This document shows, piece by piece, positions 17,821 to 25,610 of a stretch of 38,027 nt of DNA. Position 1 is the stretch's first letter, and each line of letters begins with the position of its first letter. Origin of the DNA: Mycobacterium sp. Lineage in GTDB: Bacteria; Actinomycetota; Actinomycetes; Mycobacteriales; Mycobacteriaceae. Where the stretch lies: NCBI GenBank assembly GCA_023264735.1, contig JAHFVD010000068.1:1-38027 (forward strand), given 5' to 3'. The translations under genes were made by a program, and so were the position numbers. The notes beneath the pieces are model-generated. The model worked only from the letters and a program-made list of their open reading frames with translations. It had not been told where the DNA came from and did not search any database.

Positions 17821-19014
17821 ATGAGAACCACCACCCGTCGCCTCGGCGTTGCGCTGGTCGCGTGCGCCGCACTGGTTGCCGCCTGTTCGAGCTCCACCAC
17901 CTCCGGAGGCGGAAGTTCCACGGCGCCACCGAAAATGGAACCGCTCTCGGCACTCGGCAAGGGCGAGGGCCAGCTCAACCTGATTGCCTGGCCCGGCTAC
18001 GCCGAGGACGGTTCCAACGACCCGAAGGTCGACTGGGTGCACCCGTTCGAGCAGAAGACCGGCTGCAAGGTCAACGTCAAGATCGGCAACACCTCCGACG
18101 AGATGCTGCAGCTGATGCGCACCGGGCAGTACGACGGCGTCTCGGCATCCGGCGATGCCACGCTGCGGCTCATCTACGCAGGCGATGTGGCACCGGTCAA
18201 CACCAAGCTGGTGGGAAACTACGAGACCATCTCGGCGTTCCTCAAGGACAAGCCGTGGAACGCGGTGAACGGCCAGATGTACGGCATCCCGCACGGTTGG
18301 GGCGCCAACCTGCTGATGTACAACACCGACGTGGTCAAGGGCGCCCCCGACAGCTGGGGTGCGGTGTTCCCGGGAGCGCCTGAGTACAAGGGCAAGGTCA
18401 CCGCGTACGACTCCCCCATCTACATCGCCGATGCCGCGCTCTACCTGTCGAAGACGAAACCTGAACTGGGAATCAAGAATCCGTACTCGTTGACCGAGGA
18501 CCAGCTCAACGCATCGGTCGATCTACTCAAGGCCCAGCACGCCAATATCGGTGAGTACTGGTCGGATTACACCAAGGCGGTCCAGGCCTTCGAGTCCGGC
18601 ACGTCGGTGATCGGCACCACCTGGCAGGTGATCGCCAACATGCTGACGACCGACGCCAAGGTCAAGATCGCCACCGTGCTGCCCAAGGAGGGGTCGACCG
18701 GATGGTCGGACACCTGGATGGTGTCGTCGAAGGCCAAGAACCCGAACTGCATGTACCAGTGGATGGACTGGATCACCTCACCGGAGATCAACGCTGCGGT
18801 CGCCGAGTACTTCGGCGAGGCCCCGGCGCAGACCAAGGCCTGCGACTTCACCAGCGACAAGACGTTCTGCGAGACTTACCACGCCACCGATGCCGCGTAC
18901 GCCGAGAAGATCAGTTACTGGACGACGCCGCAGAAGCAGTGCGTGGACGGCAGTGGTGACAACTGCACGGCCTACAGCGAGTGGGTCGACAAATGGCAGC
19001 AGATCAAGGGCTGA
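17821..19014 (+). CDS. Extracellular solute-binding lipoprotein, PotD type
   Basis: A 397-residue solute receptor of the ABC importer. The ATG at 17821 is preferred over an upstream in-frame start because AAGGAG lies just before it and it creates a proper lipoprotein signal: basic RTTTRR, a hydrophobic core, and the lipobox VAAC with Cys22 as the lipidated residue, followed by a Ser/Thr/Gly linker. The mature domain is the class-D periplasmic-binding fold (LNLIAWPGYAEDG, then GQYDGVSASGDATLRL, and YGIPHGWGANLLMYN), which resembles polyamine receptors. Four or more cysteines near the C-terminus (CDFTSDKTFC and a later CVDGSGDNC) suggest disulphides. The ligand may be a polyamine or another cationic amine; residue-level specificity cannot be judged. 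Confidence 0.87.
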   Translation: MRTTTRRLGVALVACAALVAACSSSTTSGGGSSTAPPKMEPLSALGKGEGQLNLIAWPGYAEDGSNDPKVDWVHPFEQKTGCKVNVKIGNTSDEMLQLMRTGQYDGVSASGDATLRLIYAGDVAPVNTKLVGNYETISAFLKDKPWNAVNGQMYGIPHGWGANLLMYNTDVVKGAPDSWGAVFPGAPEYKGKVTAYDSPIYIADAALYLSKTKPELGIKNPYSLTEDQLNASVDLLKAQHANIGEYWSDYTKAVQAFESGTSVIGTTWQVIANMLTTDAKVKIATVLPKEGSTGWSDTWMVSSKAKNPNCMYQWMDWITSPEINAAVAEYFGEAPAQTKACDFTSDKTFCETYHATDAAYAEKISYWTTPQKQCVDGSGDNCTAYSEWVDKWQQIKG

Positions 19015-19844
19015 CACCAGGGGTGAGCCGGCGGATCCGCCTCGCTTTTCTCCTCGTTCCGCCACTGGCCTGGCTGGTGGTGGCCTATCTGGGATCGCTT
19101 GGTGTACTGCTGCTTTCAGCCTTCTGGAGCACCGACACCTTCACCGGCGCGGTGGTGCGCTCCTACACCAGTGACAACTTCGTGCGGGTTCTCACCGACG
19201 CGGTGTTCCGCACGGCCACGCTGCGCACAATCGGAATTGCGTTGAGCGTGACCGTGATCTGCATCGTGCTGGCGGTTCCGCTGGGGCTCTACATGGCCAA
19301 GGTCGCCTCGCCCCGGGTGCGGCTGGCCCTGGTGGTCGCGGTGACGACACCGCTGTGGGCCAGCTATCTGGTGAAGGCCTATGCGTGGCGGATGCTGCTC
19401 TCGCCCGAGGGCCCGTTGAATTGGCTGGCGGGTTACACGCCGGGCTACGGCCTGATCGCCACGGTGCTCACCCTGTCCTACCTGTGGCTGCCCTACATGG
19501 TGATCCCGGTGTTCGCCGCCTTCGAACGGGTGCCCAACCCCCTGATCGACGCCAGCGCCGATCTGGGCGCCTCCGATCTCACCACGCTGCGAACGATCGT
19601 GGCGCCGTTGGTGTTTCCGGGGATCGCGGCGGGTTCGATCTTCACGTTCTCGCTGTCGATGGGTGACTACATCGCGGTGACGATCGTCGGCGGCAAGACC
19701 CAGATGCTGGGCAACATCATCTACGGACAGCTGGTGACCGCCAACAACCAGCCGCTGGCGGCCGCGCTGTCGCTGATCCCGTTGGCCGCGATCGTGCTGT
19801 ACCTGTTGGCGATGCGGCGCACCGGAGCATTGGAGAACGTCTGA
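18993..19844 (+). CDS. ABC transporter permease, PotB type
   Basis: A six-helix inner-membrane permease (about 283 residues) of the BPD class. The first helix is FLLVPPLAWLVVAYLGSLGV, and the cytoplasmic EAA loop reads ASADLGASDLTTLRTIVAP, the coupling site for the ATPase. The start is uncertain: ATG 18993 overlaps the end of the lipoprotein gene by 22 bp, GTG 19023 would give a shorter N-terminus, and GTG 18981 a longer one. Its stop overlaps the start of the next permease by one base (TGATG), a sign of translational coupling. With the partner permease it forms the heterodimeric channel. Confidence 0.86.
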   Translation: MAADQGLTPGVSRRIRLAFLLVPPLAWLVVAYLGSLGVLLLSAFWSTDTFTGAVVRSYTSDNFVRVLTDAVFRTATLRTIGIALSVTVICIVLAVPLGLYMAKVASPRVRLALVVAVTTPLWASYLVKAYAWRMLLSPEGPLNWLAGYTPGYGLIATVLTLSYLWLPYMVIPVFAAFERVPNPLIDASADLGASDLTTLRTIVAPLVFPGIAAGSIFTFSLSMGDYIAVTIVGGKTQMLGNIIYGQLVTANNQPLAAALSLIPLAAIVLYLLAMRRTGALENV

Positions 19845-20644
19845 TGCTGTCGAACGGTATGCGCCGCATGGTCCGGGGCTGGACCGTGCTGGTGTTGGTT
19901 TTCCTGTACGCGCCTTTGCTTCTGGTCGTCGTCAACGCGTTCAACTCGTCGAAGACGTTCGCGTTTCCGCCAACCGGGTTCACCTTGCAGTGGTGGGCCA
20001 GCGCCTGGAACAGCGAAGGCATGTGGCATTCGCTGGGCAACTCGTTGGTGGTGGGGGCCTGCGCGACGGCGCTGGCACTGGTGCTCGGCACCATGGCGGC
20101 CTTCGCCGTGCAGCGCTACCGCTTCTTCGGCAGGCAGACCATCAGCTTTCTGGTGGTGCTGCCGATCACGCTGCCCGGCATCGTGACCGGTATCGCACTG
20201 AATGCCACGTTCACCTCGGCACTGGGCGTGACGCTCGGGTTGGCGACGGTCATCGTCGGGCATGCGACGTTCTGCATCGTGATCGTGTTCAACAACACCC
20301 AGGCCCGGTTACGGCGGCTGGGAACCGGACTGGAGGACGCGTCGGCCGACCTGGGTGCGTCGGGCTGGCAGACGTTTCGGTACGTGACCTTCCCGCTGAT
20401 GCGCGGTGCGCTGCTGGCCGGCGCGATCCTGGCGTTTGCGCTGAGCTTCGACGAGATCGTGGTCACCACGTTCACCGCGGGCCCGACGGTGCAGACACTG
20501 CCGATCTGGATATTCGGCAACCTGTTCCGGCCCAATCAGGCCCCGGTGATCAATGTCGTCGCCGCCGCATTGACCCTGCTCGCGATCATCCCGGTGTGGC
20601 TGGCGCAGCGCTTCGGCGGCGATCCGGCCGCGACCCGGGTCTGA
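19844..20644 (+). CDS. ABC transporter permease, PotC type
   Basis: A 266-residue second permease. It has about six transmembrane helices and an EAA loop, ASADLGASGWQTFRYVTFP, near residue 170. It starts at the ATG that overlaps the preceding stop codon. The FDEIVVTTFTAGP segment between the last helices is typical of PotC/PotI-like subunits. It closes the ABC operon (16772-20644); 64 bp then separate it from the MFS gene, close enough for possible read-through. Confidence 0.87.
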   Translation: MLSNGMRRMVRGWTVLVLVFLYAPLLLVVVNAFNSSKTFAFPPTGFTLQWWASAWNSEGMWHSLGNSLVVGACATALALVLGTMAAFAVQRYRFFGRQTISFLVVLPITLPGIVTGIALNATFTSALGVTLGLATVIVGHATFCIVIVFNNTQARLRRLGTGLEDASADLGASGWQTFRYVTFPLMRGALLAGAILAFALSFDEIVVTTFTAGPTVQTLPIWIFGNLFRPNQAPVINVVAAALTLLAIIPVWLAQRFGGDPAATRV

Positions 20645-20708
20645 GCCAGGGAATCAATTTGCGCCGCCGAGAGATGATTGGTTCAGGCGTTTGAAAGGGT
20701 GATGGTCA

Positions 20709-22001
20709 GTGCGGGCCTGGATTGTGTGGTCGACGGGAGTGTTGGCCTACATCGTCGCCGTCCTGGACCGGACCACGCTCGGGGTCTCCGGGCTCGATGC
20801 CGCCAACCGGTTCTCGGCCAGCCCCGGGGTGCTGTCCACCTTCGTCGTGCTGCAGGTCATCGTCTATGCGGTCGCGCAGATCCCCGCCGGCCTGCTGCTG
20901 GATCGCTTCGGCTCCAAGGTGATGATCCTGTCCGGCGCAACGCTGATGGTGGCCGGGCAGCTCGCGCTCGCGTTCACCGTCTCACTGCCTACGGCGATCG
21001 CCGCGCGCGCGGTGGTGGGCCTGGGTGACGCATTCACCTTCATCTCGGTGCTGAGGCTGGTTCCGCACTGGTTCAAACCGCGCCAGATCCCGCTGGTGAC
21101 TCAATTGACCGGCATCTCAGGACAACTCGGCCAGGTGCTCTCGGCGGTGCCGTTCCTGTCTCTGCTGATCGGCTCGGGGTGGACCAGGGCCTACACGGTC
21201 GTCGCGGCATTCGGCGTCCTGTCGCTGGTGCTGACTCTGCTGCTGGTGAAGAACACCCCGCCCGGTGTCGTCGTCGACGACCCGGTGATCAGCCTGCGCG
21301 AGACGCTGGCCAGCGTGAAGACGGTCTGGATGCGCCCGGGGACCCGGTTGGGATTCTTCACCCATATGGGCACCCAGTTCTCGGTCACGGTGTTCGCGTT
21401 GATGTGGGGTGTCCCGTATCTGACGGTGGCGCAAAATCTTTCGCGAAGTCAGGCGGGCACGCTGCTGACGATGTCGGTGGTCGCCGCGATCGTCTTCGGG
21501 GTGGTGATCGGCATGGTCACCGGCCGGCACCTACACCGGCGCTCGTGGGTGGTGCTGGGCATCGTGATCAGCAACGCCCTGGTGTGGACGGTCGTGCTCG
21601 CGCTGCCACACGCCGCACCGCACTGGCTACTGGTCGTGCTGATCGTGGTCATCTCGTTCGGCGGACCCGGATCCATGGTCGGCTTCGACTTCGCCCGCAC
21701 GTTCAACCCTCGCTCCACTCTGGGTACCGCGCAGGGCGCGGTCAACATGGGCGGCTTCCTGGCCTCGCTGCTGGTGATGCAGGCGATGGGCATGATCATC
21801 GGCGCGACCGGCGGCTACTCGTTCGACTCGTTCCGGCTGGCGTGGTGCGTGCAGTACGTGGTGTGGGTGCTGGCCATCGTCGGCATCGTGATCACCCGCA
21901 GGAAGGCGCTCCGCACGATCGGGGATATCGAGGAGAGCCGCTATCTGCTGGAGTTTTTCACCGACGCCCAGGTGGCGCCGGCGTCTCGCCGGGAGCGGTA
22001 A
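20709..22001 (+). CDS. Major facilitator superfamily (MFS) transporter
   Basis: A 430-residue, 12-helix MFS protein. The first helix region is VLAYIVAVLDRTTLGVSG, and the MFS loop 2-3 signature appears as GLLLDRFGSKVMI near residue 63. A long central loop around residues 185-210 separates the two six-helix halves. The GTG at 20709 (RAWIVWSTG) is used because the ATG at 20702 is in another frame. AAAGGG lies about 10 bases upstream. The substrate is unknown; the closest look is to small organic-anion or nitrate/sugar-type MFS families, and placement after the ABC importer is the only hint of function. A hairpin follows the stop codon. Confidence 0.85.
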   Translation: MRAWIVWSTGVLAYIVAVLDRTTLGVSGLDAANRFSASPGVLSTFVVLQVIVYAVAQIPAGLLLDRFGSKVMILSGATLMVAGQLALAFTVSLPTAIAARAVVGLGDAFTFISVLRLVPHWFKPRQIPLVTQLTGISGQLGQVLSAVPFLSLLIGSGWTRAYTVVAAFGVLSLVLTLLLVKNTPPGVVVDDPVISLRETLASVKTVWMRPGTRLGFFTHMGTQFSVTVFALMWGVPYLTVAQNLSRSQAGTLLTMSVVAAIVFGVVIGMVTGRHLHRRSWVVLGIVISNALVWTVVLALPHAAPHWLLVVLIVVISFGGPGSMVGFDFARTFNPRSTLGTAQGAVNMGGFLASLLVMQAMGMIIGATGGYSFDSFRLAWCVQYVVWVLAIVGIVITRRKALRTIGDIEESRYLLEFFTDAQVAPASRRER

Positions 22002-22040
22002 CACTCGCGAGGGGGGTGCCGATATCCCAGTCAGCCCCGA

Positions 22041-22087
22041 GCTGCCGTGCAAAACCCGACTCCACGGCAGCCCGGGCTCCAACTTTT
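22041..22087 (+). terminator. Stem-loop with short T run after the MFS gene
   Basis: Perfect 9-bp arms GCTGCCGTG (22041-22049) and CACGGCAGC (22063-22071) with a 13-base loop, followed after 12 bases by CTTTT. It begins 40 bp after the MFS stop and before the acyl-CoA dehydrogenase start. It is a reasonable intrinsic-terminator-like hairpin, although the T run is short and late, as is usual in mycobacteria. Confidence 0.4.
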
Positions 22088-22158
22088 CCCGGCCCTGTCA
22101 GCGCGACGTTTGATCATTCGGTACCGGAGGTATCACCCAGGCATCGAAGGGATGCACG

Positions 22159-23426
22159 ATGGGTCTGGACCTCACGCCGACGACGGCACAGCACGACCTC
22201 GCTCGCCGCACGCACGAGTTCGCCGAACAGTACATCCGACCGGGCTGTCACTGCCGATGTTCATGGAGGAACTGTTCTGGGGTTGCGCCGGAATCGGTTT
22301 GGCGGTGGTGATGCCCGCGCTGGCCCTCTCGGCGATCGGCCAGGCCGCCACCCCGGAGCAGATGCTGACGTGGGCTCCCGAATGTTTCGGCACGCCCGGC
22401 GATCTGAAGCTGGCGGCGCTGGCGATCTCCGAACCGGAGGGTGGCAGCGATGTGCGTAATCTGCGCACCTGGGCCCGTAGGGACGGTGACGATTGGGTGA
22501 TCGACGGTCACAAGATGTGGATCGGCAACGGCGGCATCGCCAACGTCCACGTCGTCAACGCCGTCGTCGACGAGGAACTGGGTCACCGGGGGCAGGCGTT
22601 GTTCGTAGTGCCCGGCGGCACAACGGGTTTGGAGCTGGTCCGCAAGCTCGACAAGCTCGGGTGCCGCGCCTCCCACACCGCCGAGCTGAAGTTCACCGGT
22701 GTGCGAATTCCGGCCGAGAACCTGCTCGGCGGGCAGGACCGGTTGGAACACAAGCTGGCCCGGGCTCGTGAGGCCATGGCGGGTGGGCGGCGTTCTGGTT
22801 CGGCGACGTTGGGCACGTTCGAACAGACCCGCCCGATGGTGGCGGCCCAGGCGCTCGGAATCGCCCGCGCCGCAATGGAGTACATGACCGCGTACGCGAA
22901 TCGCCGAGAGGCGTTCGGCGCCCCTATCATCGACAACCAGGGCATCGCCTTTCCCCTGGCCGACCTGGCGACCGGTATCGACGCCGCCCGGCTGCTGACC
23001 TGGCGTGCGTCATGGATGGCCGCCAACAGCGTGCCGTTTGAACGCGGCGAGGGCTCGATGGCCAAGCTGGCCGCCAGCGAGATCGCGGTGAAGACCACCG
23101 AGCAGGCCATCCAGACCATGGGTGGCTGGGGGTATATCAGCGACCACCCGGTGGAGAAGTGGTACCGCGACGCCAAGCTGTACACGATTTTCGAGGGCAC
23201 CAGCGAGATCCAGCGAATCGTGATCTCGTCGGCCCTCGGTGCCGCCGACGGCGGGCCGCCCATGCACGTCGAGCTGGAACCATCCGGCGGCCCGTTCAAC
23301 CGGCTGTTCGGCCGCGGCACCCCGGCCCGGGGCCGGATCGCCAGCGCCGCGCTGTCCATGCGCGATCGGGTGCCCGCGCCGGCGATGCGGATGGTGATGA
23401 AAGTTCTCGCCCCGCCGCGGCGATGA
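22159..23426 (+). pseudogene. Acyl-CoA dehydrogenase with an internal N-terminal deletion
   Basis: The true start is ATG 22159, with GAAGGGA upstream, encoding MGLDLTPTTAQHDLARR...EFAEQYIRP up to about 22242. The next bases switch frame directly into GLSLPMFMEELFWGCAGIG, which in intact relatives lies some 40 residues further on. An out-of-frame deletion of very roughly 110-125 bp (length 1 modulo 3) therefore removed part of the N-terminal helical domain. The rest is well preserved to 23426: the flavin/substrate segment LAISEPEGGSDV, TMGGWGYISDHPVEKWYRDAKL, and FEGTSEIQR near the C-terminus. Intact enzymes are FAD tetramers doing the first step of beta-oxidation. A 459-codon frame beginning at 22047 spans the break but its N-terminus is nonsense. 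Confidence 0.82.
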
Positions 23427-23463
23427 GGCCCATCATCCGGTGACTTCCGGCCCTGCCGCGGCC
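23395..23463 (+). repeat. 69-bp direct repeat, copy 1
   Basis: This copy covers the last ~32 bases of the broken acyl-CoA dehydrogenase and 37 bases beyond its stop codon. A second copy lies at 25266-25334 in the same orientation, with about 6 mismatches in 69. Homology ends sharply at GCGGCC in both. The two copies bracket the oxidase-subunit module. Confidence 0.85.
23440..23453. promoter_or_regulatory. DosR-box-like sequence inside repeat copy 1
   Basis: GTGACTTCCGGCCC matches 10 of 14 positions of the DosR core GGGACTWWAGTCCC and lies 121 bp upstream of the membrane-protein gene that starts at 23575. The equivalent site in repeat copy 2 is weaker (8 of 14). A match of this quality could be chance. 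Confidence 0.28.
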
Positions 23464-23574
23464 ACGGCGCGCGATTGACCAGACATCGCGCGAGCAGCTA
23501 CGTTTAGCGCTTAATTTCTATTAAAATTTGCCGTGCCCGCGGTTCGCGACACCGCGGTGAGAAAGGGAGACTTC

Positions 23575-24270
23575 GTGAGCCCTCGCATACTCACTATCTG
23601 CGCCCTCGGCGGACCGGCCGCTGTGCTCGTCACCCTTGTTGGCTGGCTGATCGCCGGGATGCTCCCCCTACCGATGGGGCCGAGTGCGCCAATATCCCAG
23701 GTGCGCGAGTTCTACCTCGGCAATCCCACCATGACCGGTGCCGGTTTCGTCATCTCGTCGCTGGGAATCGTTCTCTACGCACCGCTGCTCGCGGTGATCA
23801 CCACGCAGATGCTCCGGATCGAGGGGCGCCGCCCGGTACTGGCTTTCACCCAATTGGCCACTGGCACGGCGACACTCCTGCTCAACTTGTTGCCAATGCT
23901 GTTGTGGGCCATGGCGACCTTCCGCACGGACCGGTCCGACGATACGCTGCTGCTACTCAACGACATGGGCTGGTTGATTCTATTCCCAGCGATCATGCTG
24001 TTCTGCCTGCAAAATGCCGCCATCGGCATTGCAGTACTCAACAGCGACCAGACCGTCTTTCCGCGCTGGGTCGGTTTTGTGAACTTCTTCGTCGCCTTGT
24101 CGTTCATTCCAGACATTCTCGCCTTCTTCTTCCACTCCGGTCCTTTCGCGTGGAACGGCGTCTTTGTGTTCTGGCTGGCGCTGACGACATATTGCGTCTT
24201 CCTGTGCACGATGGCGTGGGCCTGCGTGCAGGCGAACAAATCCCTAGCGGGCGTGTCCGTTCCGGCGTGA
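23575..24270 (+). CDS. Conserved hypothetical multi-pass membrane protein
   Basis: A 231-residue, strongly hydrophobic protein with about six predicted transmembrane segments. The GTG at 23575 is chosen because AAAGGGAG lies eight bases upstream; an upstream in-frame ATG at 23533 has no such site. I recognise no catalytic motif. There are few cysteines and scattered histidines, so no obvious haem or copper ligand set. It is the first gene of a three-gene set with oxidase subunit III- and IV-like proteins and may belong to the same membrane complex, but this is inferred from neighbourhood only. An AT-rich stretch at about 23500-23530 (CTTAATTTCTATTAAAATTT) immediately upstream stands out from the GC-rich surroundings and may contain its promoter. 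Confidence 0.75.
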   Translation: MSPRILTICALGGPAAVLVTLVGWLIAGMLPLPMGPSAPISQVREFYLGNPTMTGAGFVISSLGIVLYAPLLAVITTQMLRIEGRRPVLAFTQLATGTATLLLNLLPMLLWAMATFRTDRSDDTLLLLNDMGWLILFPAIMLFCLQNAAIGIAVLNSDQTVFPRWVGFVNFFVALSFIPDILAFFFHSGPFAWNGVFVFWLALTTYCVFLCTMAWACVQANKSLAGVSVPA

Positions 24271-24322
24271 GGTTGGTCGTGGAAACTCGCCGGGAGCCCT
24301 CCTGCGACATATCGGGCCACCC

Positions 24323-24973
24323 GTGAGTTCCCAGGTGCCGGAATTTCTGTGGGCGGACGAGGACGATCTGCAGTACGACCGCGCGGCGGGACGGACTGAA
24401 CCCCGTAGCGCAATTCCGGGTCTGCCAGCGGAGCCCGGGTTATGGGTCTTCGTCCTCGGCGACATGACAGTTTTTGGCTGGTTCTTTCTGGTCTTCATGT
24501 GGGAAAGACGGCATGACCGAGCGGTTTTCGCCGATTCGGTCAACAAGCTCTACCAGCCGATCGGTGTCGTCAACACGCTCGTGTTGCTGCTCGGCTCCTT
24601 CCTTGTCGTGCTGGCGCTGCAGGCGAATCGTCAAGGCCGACGGGCCCGGTGCAGGCGCTTCCTCGTGGGCGCGGCCAGCTGCGGCGGGGCGTTTGCGACC
24701 CTCAAGGCTGTTGAATATTCATTAGAAATATCCAGCGGTCACACCCCCGGCGAGAACGCATTCTTCGTCTTCTACTTCGCCCTGACTGGCATACATCTGC
24801 TGCACGTACTGATCGGAACAGCGCTGCTGTTCAGCTGGTCGCGTCGCGTACGACGTGGACGGGAATGGATCCGCGATCGGGCATTCGCGGAGTCGGCCGC
24901 CGTCTACTGGCACATGGTCGATCTGCTCTGGATCGTGATCTTCACCCTCATCTACCTGGTGAGCCAGTCATGA
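24323..24973 (+). CDS. Cytochrome c oxidase subunit III-like protein (NorE/CyoC type)
   Basis: A 216-residue membrane protein with five helices. It has the subunit III signatures: GLWVFVLGDMTVFGWFF in the first helix, FALTGIHLLHVLIG with the conserved HxxH, and YWHMVDLLWIVIFTLIYL at the C-terminus. Subunit III has no redox centre; in haem-copper oxidases it stabilises the complex and lines an oxygen path, and the short NorE branch accompanies nitric oxide reductases or is orphan. No subunit I or II is encoded in this window, so it must either serve a complex encoded elsewhere or act alone. The start is GTG 24323 behind CGGGAG. Its stop overlaps the next start by 4 bp (ATGA). Confidence 0.85.
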   Translation: MSSQVPEFLWADEDDLQYDRAAGRTEPRSAIPGLPAEPGLWVFVLGDMTVFGWFFLVFMWERRHDRAVFADSVNKLYQPIGVVNTLVLLLGSFLVVLALQANRQGRRARCRRFLVGAASCGGAFATLKAVEYSLEISSGHTPGENAFFVFYFALTGIHLLHVLIGTALLFSWSRRVRRGREWIRDRAFAESAAVYWHMVDLLWIVIFTLIYLVSQS

Positions 24974-25251
24974 CCACGAATACGTCCACGTTTCCCCGGC
25001 GCGCCACCATCGTGTGGACCATTTTGGTCGCCGCCACATTCGCAACGTTCTGGTTGGGCACTGATCACCCCTTCTCGAACCTCAGCGTGCGGCTTGCCTC
25101 CGTTCTCGCTCTCGTGTTGGCCTTCGTCAAGGTCTGGCTCATCGGTGCGGACTTCATGGAGATTCGCCAGGCCCCACGCGTCCTGAAAGTTGCCTTCGGT
25201 GTTTGGATCACCGTGATAGGCGGTGGACTCCTGCTCCTGTACGTACTGTGA
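24970..25251 (+). CDS. Cytochrome c oxidase subunit IV-like protein (prokaryotic COX4/NorF type)
   Basis: A 93-residue protein with three predicted helices (IVWTILVAATFATFWLG; VRLASVLALVLAFVKVWLIG; VAFGVWITVIGGGLLLLYVL) and the linker GADFMEIRQAPRVLK, a motif shared by COX4/NorF-type small subunits. It is a non-catalytic accessory subunit in known complexes. The ATGA overlap with the subunit III-like gene shows they are translated together. The repeat copy 2 begins only 14 bp after its stop codon. Confidence 0.83.
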   Translation: MTTNTSTFPRRATIVWTILVAATFATFWLGTDHPFSNLSVRLASVLALVLAFVKVWLIGADFMEIRQAPRVLKVAFGVWITVIGGGLLLLYVL

Positions 25252-25265
25252 CGCGGTAAGACCGA

Positions 25266-25334
25266 TGATGAAAGTCCTCGCCCCAGCGCGGCGATGAGGC
25301 CCAACATCCGGTGACTTCGAGCCCTGCCGCGGCC
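25266..25334 (+). repeat. 69-bp direct repeat, copy 2
   Basis: A diverged copy of 23395-23463, about 91% identical, in the same orientation. It contains the would-be last codons of an acyl-CoA dehydrogenase, but no such gene precedes it; instead the oxidase subunit IV-like gene ends just before it. Its right edge abuts the Rv2004c-like fragment directly. Confidence 0.85.
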
Positions 25335-25501
25335 TTCGCGTCGTCGCCGGACACCAGGGCGTAGCTGCGCAGGAACAGCGCCGCCAAGTCGCGGCGGCCA
25401 AGGAATTCCAGATCCATCGCCAAGAACGCGGCGTCGTCAATGACGTCGACATAGCGCAGATGGTCGTCGAACTCCAGGCAGTCAAAAAGCACCGACCGCA
25501 C
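25335..25501 (-). pseudogene. Fragment of a Rv2004c-like phosphotransferase/kinase-like gene
   Basis: Read on the minus strand this stretch encodes about 55 residues, VLFDCLEFDDHLRYVDVIDD then AAFLAMDLEFLGRRDLAALF, which match an internal block of the mycobacterial Rv2004c-type family (about 500 residues, aminoglycoside phosphotransferase-like plus a P-loop kinase region). The frame is closed by a TGA just upstream and runs into the unrelated repeat downstream. No nucleotide-binding motif is left, so the piece is non-functional. In M. tuberculosis Rv2004c sits beside Rv2005c and Rv2006, whose counterparts are at 30399 and 31455 here, which supports the identification. Together with the repeat and a DosR-like box it fills the 359-bp gap 25252-25610. 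Confidence 0.72.
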
Positions 25502-25538
25502 TCAATCCGATCGCAGCGGCCCTACGGCCACAACTCAA

Positions 25539-25552
25539 GTGACTTCCGACCC
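25539..25552. promoter_or_regulatory. DosR-box-like sequence upstream of nitroreductase
   Basis: GTGACTTCCGACCC matches 10 of 14 positions of the DosR core GGGACTWWAGTCCC and ends 58 bp before the start of the Acg-type nitroreductase. Position and gene type favour a real site; the match alone is moderate. Confidence 0.45.
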
Positions 25553-25610
25553 CTGCCATCCACGCTCGCCGATCCTAGGCTTGTTCCCAGCACAGAAAGG
25601 GGTGGGTGCC

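Noticed and set aside
22047..22244. Alternative N-terminus (start 22047) for the acyl-CoA dehydrogenase
   Set aside because: The residues before GLSLP are unlike any dehydrogenase, whereas the other frame from 22159 gives the real family N-terminus.
23395..25334. Repeats as attL/attR of a mobile element
   Set aside because: No integrase, excisionase or phage gene lies between them, no tRNA is present, and the copies have diverged by about 9%.
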